From Desmodus rotundus (taxonomy: Eukaryota > Chordata > Mammalia > Chiroptera > Phyllostomidae): a DNA stretch of 64,000 bases. The notes beneath the pieces are model-generated. The model was not told where the DNA came from, searched no databases, and saw nothing but the letters and a program-made list of their open reading frames with translations. The position numbers were made by a program, and so were the translations under genes. Shown here piece by piece: positions 22,572 through 33,041 of the stretch. How positions within the stretch are numbered: position 1 is the first letter of the stretch; every line of letters starts with the position of its first letter. The DNA lies in assembly GCF_022682495.2 (NCBI RefSeq), contig NC_071391.1, forward strand, positions 107,987,195 through 108,051,194. Direction: 5' to 3'.

Positions 22572-24234
22572 TGTTTGTGAGGCTCTTCTTGTTGGCCTTG
22601 CGTCTTAAATTGCTTTGTTCTGACTCCCTGGATTTATGATATGAACTTCTATGGTAGAATGCCAATGGGATTTGGTGGTGCTCTCTCCTTACTCTCCTGT
22701 GCTCACTGGTCTTGAGCTGACGTTTATGTGTTTAACACGGTCTAACTCTAGTCTTTTCAGCACTCCAGGTTTTGTTGTCTCACCTGTGGGAAAAAGAGAA
22801 AGGGGGGGCGAAAGAAAAGAAAAAAAAAAAAACACACACACACACACACAAAACAAACCAAAACAAAGATGGGAAGGAGGGAAAAAGGAAATAGGAAAGG
22901 AGGAAAGGAAGGAAGGAGGGAAGAAGGAATAAAGAAAGATCGGAGGCAAGATAAGAAGGAATTTTAGAAAAAATTAAAACATAGAAATAGATAAAAGAAG
23001 GCAGGAAGAAGACATAAAAATGGTAAAGGATGGGAGGAAGAAGGAATGAAAAAAAAGAAAAAAAGAGAGAGGAAGAAGGAATTCAGGGGGAAAGGAAAAA
23101 AAAGAAAAAGGATAAAAAAAAAAAATCTTCTGTTGGCTTTAAACCGGTCTTGTTATTTCTGCTGGTGTCCTGTCTGTGCAACGGGAGGGGGTGGTTGGAA
23201 GGATTGGTTTCACTTTTCTCTCTTCCTGGGTCACACTCTTCGCTGTTTTGTAGGTGTGGTCCCTGGCAGTCAATCAGTCCGTTGATCAGCCAATCCAGCC
23301 GCTTTGGCTTGTGACGCGTGCGCGCGCAGCAGGGGAATCCAGCCGCTTTGGGTTGTGACGCTATTTTGTGCCCTGAGCGGGCAGCCGGCGGACCAATCGA
23401 GTTCCGCCAGGGCTTGGAACGCTGGCGTGCAGGTGGCGGATTCAGCCGCCTTGGGGTTAGGACACTCGCCAGCAGCTTTGTATTTGGAAAACAGGCACCC
23501 AGCCGGCCCTGTGCTTGGTGAGCGCGCGCAGCCCGCTGAGCCACAGGCTCTGTGCTTGGGGGCCGATCCAGCCGCCCTGGGCTTGAGTCTCTCGGGCGGG
23601 CGGGGCCGCCCTGGGACTGAATCACGCGGCACTCGGTTCCGAGGTTTTGGGCCTGTGGGTGGAGCAGCTAGTCTCTGCTCCAAATTATCTCGGAGGTTTC
23701 AGGTGTGGGCGCCCCTCCGGGGTTTCAAGTGTGGGTCCCGTTGGCTAATCTGCTCGCGCGCGCGACCGGACCTCAGGTGAGCGTAGCAGTCCAGGGGTGG
23801 AGGGGGAGGGGCGCCAGGGGCCTCGGCTACTACCGAGAGTTCTCTAATTAGCCCCTGAGTGTCTCTATTTTCTTTTTCTTTTTGAGAAATTCCTCCTTTT
23901 CAAGCCCCCCTGGTCTAATCAAGCACCTGGCTGCTCACAGTGCAGCCTGGCCCTCTCCCAATACTCCTGCCGCAGCCCCTGCGCCAGGGCTGGCGCTTCT
24001 GCCGCCCTTGTACCGCGCGGTCCTGGGTCCCGTGGACCTTATTGTCCTTCAGCACTCTTCTTACCGTCAGATCTTTCAGTGTCCTCTATCTTTGGTCTCT
24101 AATCTTCGTATATGCTGGAATAGTGTTGGCTGTTCGCTCTGCTCCTCAGATCAGCTAGGTATTTCCCTGGCGTTGCGGGGAAGTGGACTCCACTCCCACC
24201 TATGTTGCCGCCATCTTCCCAGGATTCGTGGTTC
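22572..24234 (-). promoter_or_regulatory. L1 5'UTR / internal promoter
   Basis: A 1.66-kb leader lies between the 5' target duplication and the ORF1 ATG. The first ~25 sense bases include a YY1-type AAGATGGCGGC (plus-strand 24207-24217), which in human L1 positions transcription start. A CpG-rich core spans about 23290-24030, with degenerate repeats of ATCCAGCCGCYTTGGG at 23292, 23336, 23440 and 23565. Nearer ORF1 a purine-rich simple-sequence tract (plus strand 22794-23131) includes an (AC)n run at 22831-22850. In mammals this region drives RNA polymerase II transcription and is normally silenced by CpG methylation. It should not be read as a host CpG island. Confidence 0.85.
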
Positions 24235-24249
24235 TTATTAGGGACTTTC
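24235..24249. repeat. L1 target-site duplication, right copy
   Basis: Perfect 15-bp partner of 17465-17479. It marks the 5' boundary of the L1, whose first base is at 24234. Confidence 0.95.
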
Positions 24250-24592
24250 ATGTGTGTATTGCAACAATATTTCTGGGCGATTATAGCATATATCACTCCT
24301 CCCATTTTATAATATATGCAACTCTTGTGTATGCCGTTACTGACAATGCTTTGGTTTTGATAGTGAGTATTTGTACATTTCTAATTATAAGGAAATCAAA
24401 GTAGGAAATGGTTAATGTTGGCTTAATCTATATAATCAAATATTTGCTAATATTCCACTACCCAAATGTATTGAATATCATCAGGGAATCCTATATATTA
24501 GACATTTCTCATTTTGAGTCTAATATTCATAGTAACAAACTTTGATTATTTAAATGTTCTATTTACGTGAAAGATGTGATAACTGGCAACTC

Positions 24593-24816
24593 TTTTTTTT
24601 TTTTAATTGTTACCGGAAGATAGTGGTTATTGATTTTAGAGAGAGAGGAAGGGGGAGAGAGAGAGACAGACAGACATTGATTGGTTGCCTTCTGTACACA
24701 CCCCCACCAGGGACTGAACCAACTACCTAGGTATGTGTCCTGATCAGGAATTGAACCCACAACTGTTTTGGTGGTCATGATGATGCTCTAATCAACAAAG
24801 CCACCCGGACAGGGCT
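24593..24816 (-). mobile_element. Ves SINE (diverged copy)
   Basis: Bat tRNA-derived SINE in reverse. It has the T-run tail at left, a GA-rich body, and a tRNA-like head ending in AGCCCTGTCCGGGTGG on the sense strand, with a degenerate box B (GGTTCAATTCC). Imperfect flanking repeats CTGGCAACTCT and TTGGCAAGTCT support an insertion. It is the most diverged of the three Ves copies. Confidence 0.75.
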
Positions 24817-25644
24817 AGTTGGCAAGTCTTTGAGGGTGAATCTCACTACACGGGCCGTGTATCTTCCAGTGACTCTCTGACCCAGTCTTTACAGTTCTGT
24901 ACGTTCCTGCCTTGCACTCTACCCGAAGAGTCTGACCTACATGGACTGTCCAGCGGGTTCCTGTGCCCTCACTCAGCAGGAGGCAACTTGTTGGACTTGG
25001 TCCCTGGCAGGAAATCAAAGGGAGGAAAAAGAATGAAGCCATGGTGTTTATTCCTTAAGATCCACCTCTTTGAGATCATCTTGGGCTCTCTCCATTGCTT
25101 CTCCTAAAGTGGCCTTTTCTCTTTCCTACATCTTCTTTTTTTTGTCTTTTCAAGTCTAGGGATAGTAACACCCACTTTCAAATAAAACACACCTATTTAA
25201 TAAAGGGAGTACTTTATTTGTAAGCAACCCTTTATTCAACCCTCCTAAATTATTGTAATCTGAGTGTGCCTTATGTTTCCTCTTGGGATCCTTAAAGAGT
25301 CCATGCACCTTAAAAGGTCCATGCTTCATGCCCCTCCCTCTTTCCTTGCTTATTCTTTTTGCTAATAGATATTTTGTACAGTAAAAATAAGCACAGTGAC
25401 CTAATAAAGAAAACCTAGGCAACACAAGGGCTAGAAAAATCATGTGATATGAATAATGGGGTGGAGGTGGAGATGGGCAGACCTGGAGATGAAAGAGAGG
25501 GCAACCCCCTAACAAGAAGTCTTCTATTTCTTGTCTTTAAGTGGCTTACAGTGACTTTGGGGTAATTTGAAATACAAAGAAAAAATTTCCTTTGGGAAGG
25601 TTTATTTCTAAAGTGCATATGTATACATATAAGGGAAATAGAAT

Positions 25645-25770
25645 AGTGTAGTGAAGGGGAACCTGGGAATCAATTTGTGGTCCCCTTCTTACCAGTTACT
25701 GTGAACTTCTTTGAGATTCGGTGGCCTCATCTATAGAGTGCAGATAACATTGTCATAGGTCCTTATTTAT
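25645..25770 (+). mobile_element. MIR SINE
   Basis: Forward, diverged: CTTACCAGTTACTGTGAACT, TCTTTGAGATTCGGTGGCCT and CATCTATAGAGTGCAGATAA. Confidence 0.5.
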
Positions 25771-26039
25771 AATTATCTCTGTTATTATTTGGGGTTTAAT
25801 TATATTTTAGACATGTAGAAATATAATTTTCTTAGTGAGGGGGGACTTCCTTTTTGCCATACATAAAAAGAAATATAAATTAATATTTACTCTGAAAGTT
25901 AAGTTCTTCCCTAAATATCCATGAATCAAGGCCAGACTGTATGAAGTTGGGACAATCTCAGTTGATATTAACCTACCATGAGGGAACCTTGGGAATAAGA
26001 ATTCTGGGGTTGATGTTACCACATTGTATGATTCCATGA

Positions 26040-26180
26040 ATTAGCAAAAATTCACTAAGTGACTGAGTGTCTGCAGCATTTTTGCAAGTCCTTGTGTTAG
26101 ATGCTTCCTATATAAAATATATGTGTGCCATGTCCTTGCCCTCAAGGAAACCATCTTGGGCTGAAAGAATAACAGGTAAA
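26040..26180 (-). mobile_element. L2-like fragment
   Basis: AGTCCTTGTGTTAGATGCTT and CATGTCCTTGCCCTCAAGGA resemble reverse L2. Confidence 0.4.
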
Positions 26181-27424
26181 AGGTTAAGAGGTGACCTATC
26201 AAGATCATATTTTGATATGACCTCTATTTTTGTCTTCCCAGTGCATTGTAGGTATGTATCATAAAGGTTTGTTGAATTTGAATAAATTGAAAACCATTAA
26301 TGCCAGGCATGAGAAGCAAAGACACCAAAGTGCATTAAGAATTCAAAGGAAAGAGAATTCTTTGTGGCCTTAAGGATGTGATGGATGTGGAGAAAATTGT
26401 CCTAGGCCTTGATAGATGTGTAGATTTGGGTAGGTTTAGAGGGGCAGGACAACACTTCAGGGGACTAATTATTTACTTAGGATAGATTTATAGAAATCAA
26501 ATTACCAAGTAAAGTGGTATGAATTTTAATAGGAAATGATTTATAGACAGACATTTATATAGTCTTGATTTTAATAGGACTTGATTTACATATACCATCC
26601 AAAAGATTGTATAATTTTTTTTACAGCAACCAGAACATGTGAAAGTACTATTTCACCATAACTGCACAAGCTTAGTGTGTTATATTTGGAAACTATTTAT
26701 TTACTTATGTGATGGATGATATCATTTCTCAATTTAAAAATGTATTAGGTAAAAATTGTAATTAATTGAATGAGGTCAGGGGTACAAACATACTGTGATT
26801 ACACTGAGGTAAGTAGGGCCCAAAAGGAGGGCAGCTTGGTACAGAGGCCTAGCAAAGGCGTAACAGAGAGAACTGTGACTAAATATGTGTTGTGGTGCCT
26901 GTCCAGGGGTCAATAGGCTGTTGGAAGTGAACAAGTACAGTTTCTAGAAATTGTGATGTGAAGGGGTGTCTTCAGCTGATGTGCAGGAATAGGCGCGGTG
27001 AATGGAAATACTTTTGTCATCCAGAGGCGAGGCTACCAGGTGGGGATCCTGGAGGTGGAGCAATTATGCGTGAGAAAAAGGTGTGAGGTATGGCTTGAGA
27101 CTGCAGAGAGGGTTCCTACTCTCCGTGCCATCAAGGAGAGTAGGAACTGGGAGGTTAGGGGCTGATGCATTGACAATACTTTCATGATGTATCATCGGGT
27201 GGAGTCCAGAGAACCAGGCATCGCTTAGGATCAATGACCTTGTGGCAAGAGTGCTCAAGGAAAGGTTCTGGAATATTGTTGGGAGGGAGAGAAAGCTGTG
27301 GTGGAAAGTGAAATATTGGGGAGAGGAAGTATGGCTTGGAAAGAGGCTACCAGGAGAGGTTTGTATTGAGATTAACTTTTATAGGTATCAGGGAACCATA
27401 GATTTTATTGGCTACAAATAGGGC

Positions 27425-27590
27425 TCCATGTATTAGCCATTTGATTTTGGATAAGGCACTTTACTTTTCTGTGCCTCAGTTTCTTCACCTGCAAAAGAGA
27501 GCTCCTGCACAGTTTAAAGGCGATGTTCCATTTAACACGAACAGAATGTTGTCTGGCACAGAGTAAACGCTCATCAGCGTCAGCCACTTT
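27425..27590 (+). mobile_element. MIR SINE
   Basis: Forward MIR: GATAAGGCACTTTACTTTTC, TGTGCCTCAGTTTCTTCACC and TGTCTGGCACAGAGTAAACG. Confidence 0.75.
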
Positions 27591-27628
27591 GTTGGTGGCA
27601 TTTATTGTGTTGCTGTGGTTGGAGGAAC

Positions 27629-27649
27629 TGTTTTTTTTTTTTTTTTTTT
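27629..27649. repeat. Isolated T-run
   Basis: About 21 T residues with no recognisable SINE or LINE body beside them. It may be the tail of an element too short or too diverged to identify. Confidence 0.7.
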
Positions 27650-29154
27650 CCTGGTTGGTCATATTGCATGTTGTTGGTGGAAAACGTATTTGTGTGATGT
27701 CATTGCTATATCAAGGATGACAGGAAGGCATCCGAGGAGTGGGCTGGAGCCCAATGTTTTCAGTGGGTGTGTATGGGACTGGTCTCTAATCCCTTCCAAA
27801 GTTGTAGGATGACCCATGGGTTGCAGGAAGAATGCCGCAGTGTCCTTTAGGGGCAGCTCACCCAATTAGCATCCTCCTAAACCACTTAAGCCTTTGGACT
27901 TCAGAGGTCTTTTATATACAAAGTGAGTCTTGGGAAAGGAGAAAGGCAGAGATGAGCATAAACATTTCAAGTCTCTGTCTCACTGAGAGGAGAAGAAAAG
28001 TTTGGGCTGACTTTGAATTTAGCACCAACACGACTCTTTCTGGTAGGCAGCTGGGGACACCTGCCTGACTTCTGCTATTCACAAAGCCCAGAGGTTTCTA
28101 AGTACCCATTTTCAGTCTTGGCTTAATTTTGATTTTCTGTTCCTTTATGTGGGCATTTATATGGATGTCATCTCTGTTGATGGGCTTTGCTATATAAGGC
28201 AAACTTATGAGCTTTGCAAAAATAGCCTCTGTTTTTAGTACCCTTTTGCTCCTTGGCTTATCATTCTTGTTTATCTGTTTAGTCGCATGGTCTTTATTTC
28301 TTTTCTTGGTGTGGTTTGATGAAAACAAGTGAACATTCCTGATAAGTTTCAGCCCAGAGTTTATAGCTTCTGCAACTTTTCAGATAATTCTACACTTATC
28401 TAAAGCCATAGTGGTGTGATAGCCTGTTTCTCACGATGATTCGGACACTGGCTGAAATGCTTCAGCCCCTTGTGTGCCTGGAGACAGAAGGGCCAAAAGA
28501 ACATGAGTACAGACCCAAAGTACACATTTCAGTTGGGGGATGGGGAAGACATCCCAAGGTTGAGTTTTAAGATAGAAGACTTTTCCTCTTTAGATGAAGT
28601 ACATCTTGCAAAATACATCAAGCTACAATTTGGCTGCAATCACTTTAGACAAGAACTAAAATAACATACATTTCCCTGTAGGTGTGTTAGTAGAACACGC
28701 CACTTCTGACAAAGGGTTGGGAGGCAGGAAAAGTCAACGCCCTGCCTGAGGAGGGAGAGTACGTTATACCACCACAACTGTGGGTCCTGGAGAACTAAAG
28801 GAAGTGTATGCAACACACTCTTTTTTTCTATTGGTGATGATGATGGTGGTCAGAATAAGAGGTTTGTAAAAGGGGCAAGGAGGTTTGGAAAAATCATCAC
28901 AGATCTTTGTTGACAATCTTTTTTTAAAAAAATTGAGATATAATTGACATATTGTCAGGTGTACAACATAATGAGTCAATATTTGTATATTGTGTGAAAT
29001 AAACACCACAATAAGTCTAGTTAACATTCATAACCGTATATTTTTATTCTTATGATAAGAACTTTTAAGATCTACCTTCGTAGCCACTTGCAAATGTACA
29101 ATTCAGTATTGTTAACTATACTCACAATACTGTACGTTCCATTCCATGACTTAC

Positions 29155-31624
29155 TTTTTTAATTTTATTTTTTATGTATATTTTATTGATTATGCTGTTG
29201 CAGTAGTCCCACTTCCCCCCCCAGTAACCCCCTCCAACAATCACCCCCTTAGTTCATGTACATGTGTAATGCAAGTTCTTTGATTTTTCTCCCTTTCCTA
29301 TACTGTTCTCAACATCCCCTTGTCTATTTTGTTCCTACCAGTTATGCTCCTTGATCCCTGCACCTTTCCCCCTTTTTCCCCCTCCCCCCTCCCAGCTGAT
29401 AGCCCTCCAAATGATCCCCATACCTATGATTCTGTTCCTGTTCTTGTTGTTTGCTTAGTTTGTTTTTGTTTTTATTTTTTTGATTTAGTTGTTGGTATTT
29501 GTGAGTTTGTTGTCATTTTAATGTTCATAGTTGTGATCTTCTTTTTCTTAGATAAGTCCTTTTAACATTTCATGTAATAATGGCATGGTGATGATGAATT
29601 CTTTAGCTTTACTTTGTCTGGGAAGCACTTTGTCTGCTCTTCCATTCTGAATGATAGCTTTGCTGGATAGAGTAATCTTGAATGTAGGTTCTTGCTTTTT
29701 ATCACTTTGAATACTTCTTGTCAGCCCATTCTTGCCTGAAAAATTTCTTTTGAGAGATCAGCTGACAGTCTTATGAGAACTCCTTTGTAGGTAACTATTT
29801 GCTTTTCTCTTGCTGCTTGTAATATTCTCTCTTTATCTTTAACCCTTAACATTTTAATTATGATGTGCCTTGGTGTGTTCCTCTTTGGGTCCAACTTGAT
29901 CAGGATTCTCTCTGCTTCCTGCACTTACATGTCAATTTCTTTTGACAAATTAGGGGAGTTTTCTTTTATTATTTTTTCAAATAGATTTCCAATTTCTTTC
30001 TCTTTCTCTTCTCCTTCTGGCACCCCTACGATGCAAAATTTGGACCTCTTGAAGTTGTCCCAGAGCTCCTTATACTACCCTCATTTTTTTTGGATTCTTT
30101 TTTTTTTTCTTGTTGTTCTGATTGGTTGTTTTTTACTTTCTTATGTTCCAAATCATTGATTTGACTCTTGGCATCATCCACTTTACTGTTGTTTCCTTGT
30201 AAATTGTTCTTCATTTCAATTAGTGAATCCTTCATTTCTGATTGGATATTTTTTATGCTGCTGAGGTCCTCACTAAGTTCCTTGAGCATCCTTATAACCA
30301 GTGTTTTGAACTCAGCATCTGATAGATTGGTCTTCTCCATTTTGTTTAGCTCTTTTTTCTGGAGTTTTGATCTGTTCTTTCATTTGGGTCATTTTCTTTG
30401 TCTCCTCATTGTGGCAGCCTCCATGTGTTTGTTTCTATGTATTAGGTAGAGCTGCCTTGACACACGGTCTTGGTAGTGTGGCTTAACATATAGGGTCCCA
30501 TAGGGTCCAGTGGCACAGCCTCCCCTATCACATTCCTCTTGTAGTTGAGCTTTCGTTCTGTTGTCAGGTCAGTGGGTGGGATTTACCCAGGCCAGTCAGC
30601 TGCAAGGATTGGCCGTGACCACTGACCACCAACCTCTGCTCTCTGTGGAGGATCAGCTGTGCAGGGGCAGGGTGGCAGTGTTGTGAGGTATTCACTGGGT
30701 GCACTGGTGCTGGGGTTTCCTGGGTGGGGCAGGCCAGGTCAGCCCCCACCTGTGTTTTGCCTGGGGCCACCCTTCCTGAGCTATTAAATCAATCTGAAAG
30801 GGCTGCTACTTGTGCTGGGCTTAGAGATTCCCAGGTGAAGCCAAGCTGTGAATCTAGGCTGGATGCTGCCAGTGCCCAGCCTGGAGCTCACTGAGGCCAG
30901 CTGTTACTTGCTTGAGAGGATTTAGGAAGTTGTGGAGCATGAGCCAAGGTCAACCATTCATATGGGAAAGATCCTTGGGTTGTCCTGTAAGTTGGGTGGG
31001 GTGGTGTCTCTGGGGATCTCCGAAATGGGTCAAACAGTATTAGCCAGGTTGATGGAGTCTCAAATATGGCTCCAGTCTGGGGGATCCATGGCTCTGTGGG
31101 AGGAGGGCTCAGAAAAGGGACAATGGCACCTGCTCACCACACTTCAGCCTCTTCCAGTATGTTACTGGTATCCTTCAAGCTGCTACCTCGGCATTGGAAC
31201 TCAGAGGGAGTGAGTCTGAATAGGTGAGTTCACATGTGGGTTCTTTCAGAGGGACTGCCTGGGGTCCCAGAATTTTCTTTCACTAACTCAATCCCCACTG
31301 AATTTTGCAGCCAGAAGTTGTGGGGACTTATCTTCCTGGTGCTGGAATCCTGGGCTGGGGGTCCTGATGTTGGGCTGAGACTCCTCACTCCTGAGATATC
31401 CCTCCCAAATTTTTATCCACCACACATGGCTGAGATACCAGCCCATTCCATGTCTGCACCCTTCCTACCAGTCTTGATGGATGTGGTTTCTTTAATTCCA
31501 TAGTTGTCAGATTTCCATTCAACTCGATTTCTGATGGTTCTAAGTGAGGGTTGTTCTATATTTTAGTTGTAATTTTGATGTGGTTGTGTGAAGAGGCAAG
31601 CTATGTCTGCCTACTCCACCATCT
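29155..31624 (-). mobile_element. HAL1-like half-L1 retrotransposon
   Basis: Reading right to left: a G/C-rich leader (31624-30410) starting at an AAGATGG motif, an L1-type ORF1 (30409-29548), then immediately a ~390-bp 3'UTR with AATAAA and an A-rich tail (plus-strand 29155-29180). No ORF2 sequence lies between the ORF1 stop and the 3'UTR. That is the diagnostic structure of HAL1, non-autonomous L1 relatives that kept only ORF1. It interrupts an older L1 whose two halves (28918-29154 and 31625-32762) join in register. Flanks share a short TGACTT (29147-29152 and 31625-31630), the probable remnant of the target duplication. Divergence is clearly greater than for the 17.5-kb L1. Confidence 0.8.
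29548..30409 (-). pseudogene. HAL1-like ORF1 relic
   Basis: L1 ORF1 homology runs from an MRRQRK-type start (ATG at 30409-30407) to a terminal MLKGLI and stop (29550-29548). Two open pieces remain: 30340-30026, covering the N-terminus and coiled coil (NLSDAEFKTLVIRMLKELSE), and 29924-29721, covering the C-terminal domain (PRHIIIKM, ERILQAAREK). Frameshifts and stops between them show that it is dead. The family protein binds RNA and forms trimers. The position of the stop right before the 3'UTR supports the HAL1 call. Confidence 0.8.
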
Positions 31625-32939
31625 TGACTTGATTTATCTTATAGCTGGAAGTTTGTACCTTTTAACCACTTTCAACCATTTTATCCAACCTCCATTCCCC
31701 GATTTTGGCAAGCAGTAACCTGTCCTCTGTATCTACGAGTTTGGTTGGTCTTTTTTTCATTGTTGTTAGTTTTGGCTTCCATATATGAGAGATCATACAG
31801 TGCTTGTCTTTCACTAACTTATTTTGCTGAGCATAATGTCCTCAACCTCCATCCATGTTGTCACATATGGCAAGATTTCCCTATTTTTTATTGCTGAATA
31901 TATACAAAATTTTCTTTTTCCACTTATCCGTTGATGGGCACTTAGTTTGCTTCCATATCTTGGCTATTACAAATAATGCTACTATGAACATGAGGATGCA
32001 GATATCTTTTTCATATAATGGTTTTATTTTTTTGGACATATACCCCAGAGTGGGATTGCTGGATATGACAGTTCTATTTTTAATTTTTTGTGGAATCTTC
32101 ATACTGTTAAACCATACCAGTTTACATTCCCACCAGCAGTGCCTGAGGGTTTCTTTTCCTCCACATCCACACCAGTGTTTGTTATCTGTTGTTTGTTTGA
32201 CAGTAGCCATTCTAACAGGTGTGAGGTGATAATCTCATTGGAGTTTTGATGCGCATTTCCCGGGTGATTAGTAATGTTGAGCATCTTTTCATGTACTTTT
32301 TGACCATTTGTATATCTTCTTTGGAAAATTATCTGTTTAGGCACTTTGCCCAATTTTAAATCTGATTTTTTTTCCATTGAGTTGTATGAGTTCCATGTAT
32401 ATTTTGGATAATAACCCCTTATCCAAAGAATGGGAGAGAATGATTTGCAATATTCCCTCTCATTCCATAGGTTGCCTTTTTATTTTGTTGACTATTCTCT
32501 TTGCTGTGCAGAAGCTTTTTAGTTTTATGTAGTTCTATTTGTTTATTTCTGCTTTCATTGCCTTTGCTTTTGGTGTAACATCCAAAAAAAATCATCGCTA
32601 AGACCAGTCTCAAGGAGCTTACTGCTTATATTTTCTTCTAGGAGTGTTATGGCTTCAGGTTTTATGTTCAAGTCTTTAATCCATTTTGAGTGGATTTTCA
32701 GGTGTGGTGTAAAAGAGCAATCCAGTTTCATTCTCTCGAATGTGGCTACCCAGTCTTTTTCTTGACCATCTTCATCTCACAGCGTTATTTTGCGTCAACT
32801 CTGGGTGTCAGCAAATCAACATAAGAGGCCCTAGAAAACTTTCAATCAGTCATCTCGTGTGACTGGTGAGGAAGGAGCAGAGTGAAGATTAACAATTATT
32901 ACTTTCATTACCAGCTCATTTGAGGGGCGAGGTTACACT

Positions 32940-33041
32940 GTAAAAGGGGTGGGCAGGATGGAGTGGAGTGAGGGGGGGAAATGGGACAACTGTAATAGCA
33001 TAATCAATAAATATATTTTAAAAAAATGAAAAAAAAGAATA
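32940..33041 (+). mobile_element. Short HAL1-type 3' end
   Basis: A G-rich stretch is followed by CAACTGTAATAGCATAATCA, ATAAA and an A-rich tail. It matches the complement of the 3' end of the 29.2-kb element (AGCATAATCAATAAA) rather than the 17.5-kb L1. This is a severely 5'-truncated insertion and the only clearly bat-type one on the plus strand. Confidence 0.6.

Larger units (their letters stand above)
17480..24234 (-). mobile_element. Full-length LINE-1 retrotransposon
   Basis: A 6.75-kb L1 reads right to left. In sense order it has a CpG-rich 5'UTR (24234-22572), ORF1 (22571-21639), a 46-bp spacer, ORF2 (21592-17771), a G-rich 3'UTR and an A-tail (a T-run on the plus strand at 17480-17496). 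The flanking 15-bp direct repeats TTATTAGGGACTTTC (17465-17479 and 24235-24249) are identical, which proves target-primed insertion of the whole unit and points to recent age. ORF1 is open and ORF2 has one nonsense codon in 1,273. L1 moves by copying its RNA at a nicked target and can mobilise SINEs in trans. The first sense bases carry a YY1-type AAGATGG motif, so the 5' end looks complete. Confidence 0.97.
24817..28917. other. Mostly unique sequence, no gene seen
   Basis: Contains MIRs at 25.6 and 27.4 kb, an L2-like piece at 26.0 kb and the T-run at 27.63 kb. Frames such as 25515-25156 minus are short and without recognisable domains. Confidence 0.45.
28918..32762 (-). mobile_element. Old 5'-truncated L1, split by the HAL1-like element
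   Basis: Plus-strand 28918-29154 is an ancient L1 3'UTR. 31625-32762 continues it into the ORF2 C-terminal region. Open scraps at 32210-31881 and 32377-32099 retain the zinc-knuckle motif (CGCGGKETLRHCWWEC) and are related to the 17.5-kb L1, but with several frameshifts. The element stops abruptly near 32762, so it is 5' truncated. No ORF1 or endonuclease sequence of its own is present. Confidence 0.8.

Noticed and set aside
23083..23625. 180-codon sense frame in the L1 leader as a third L1 protein
   Set aside because: It begins in low-complexity sequence, overlaps another sense frame and has no start context or domain. GC-rich DNA lacks stops.
23290..24030. CpG-rich block as a host gene promoter/CpG island
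   Set aside because: It lies wholly inside the L1 leader, bounded by the L1 target duplication and the ORF1 start.
29320..30449. Plus-strand frames across 29.3-30.4 kb
   Set aside because: Antisense of the HAL1-like ORF1 and its 3'UTR.
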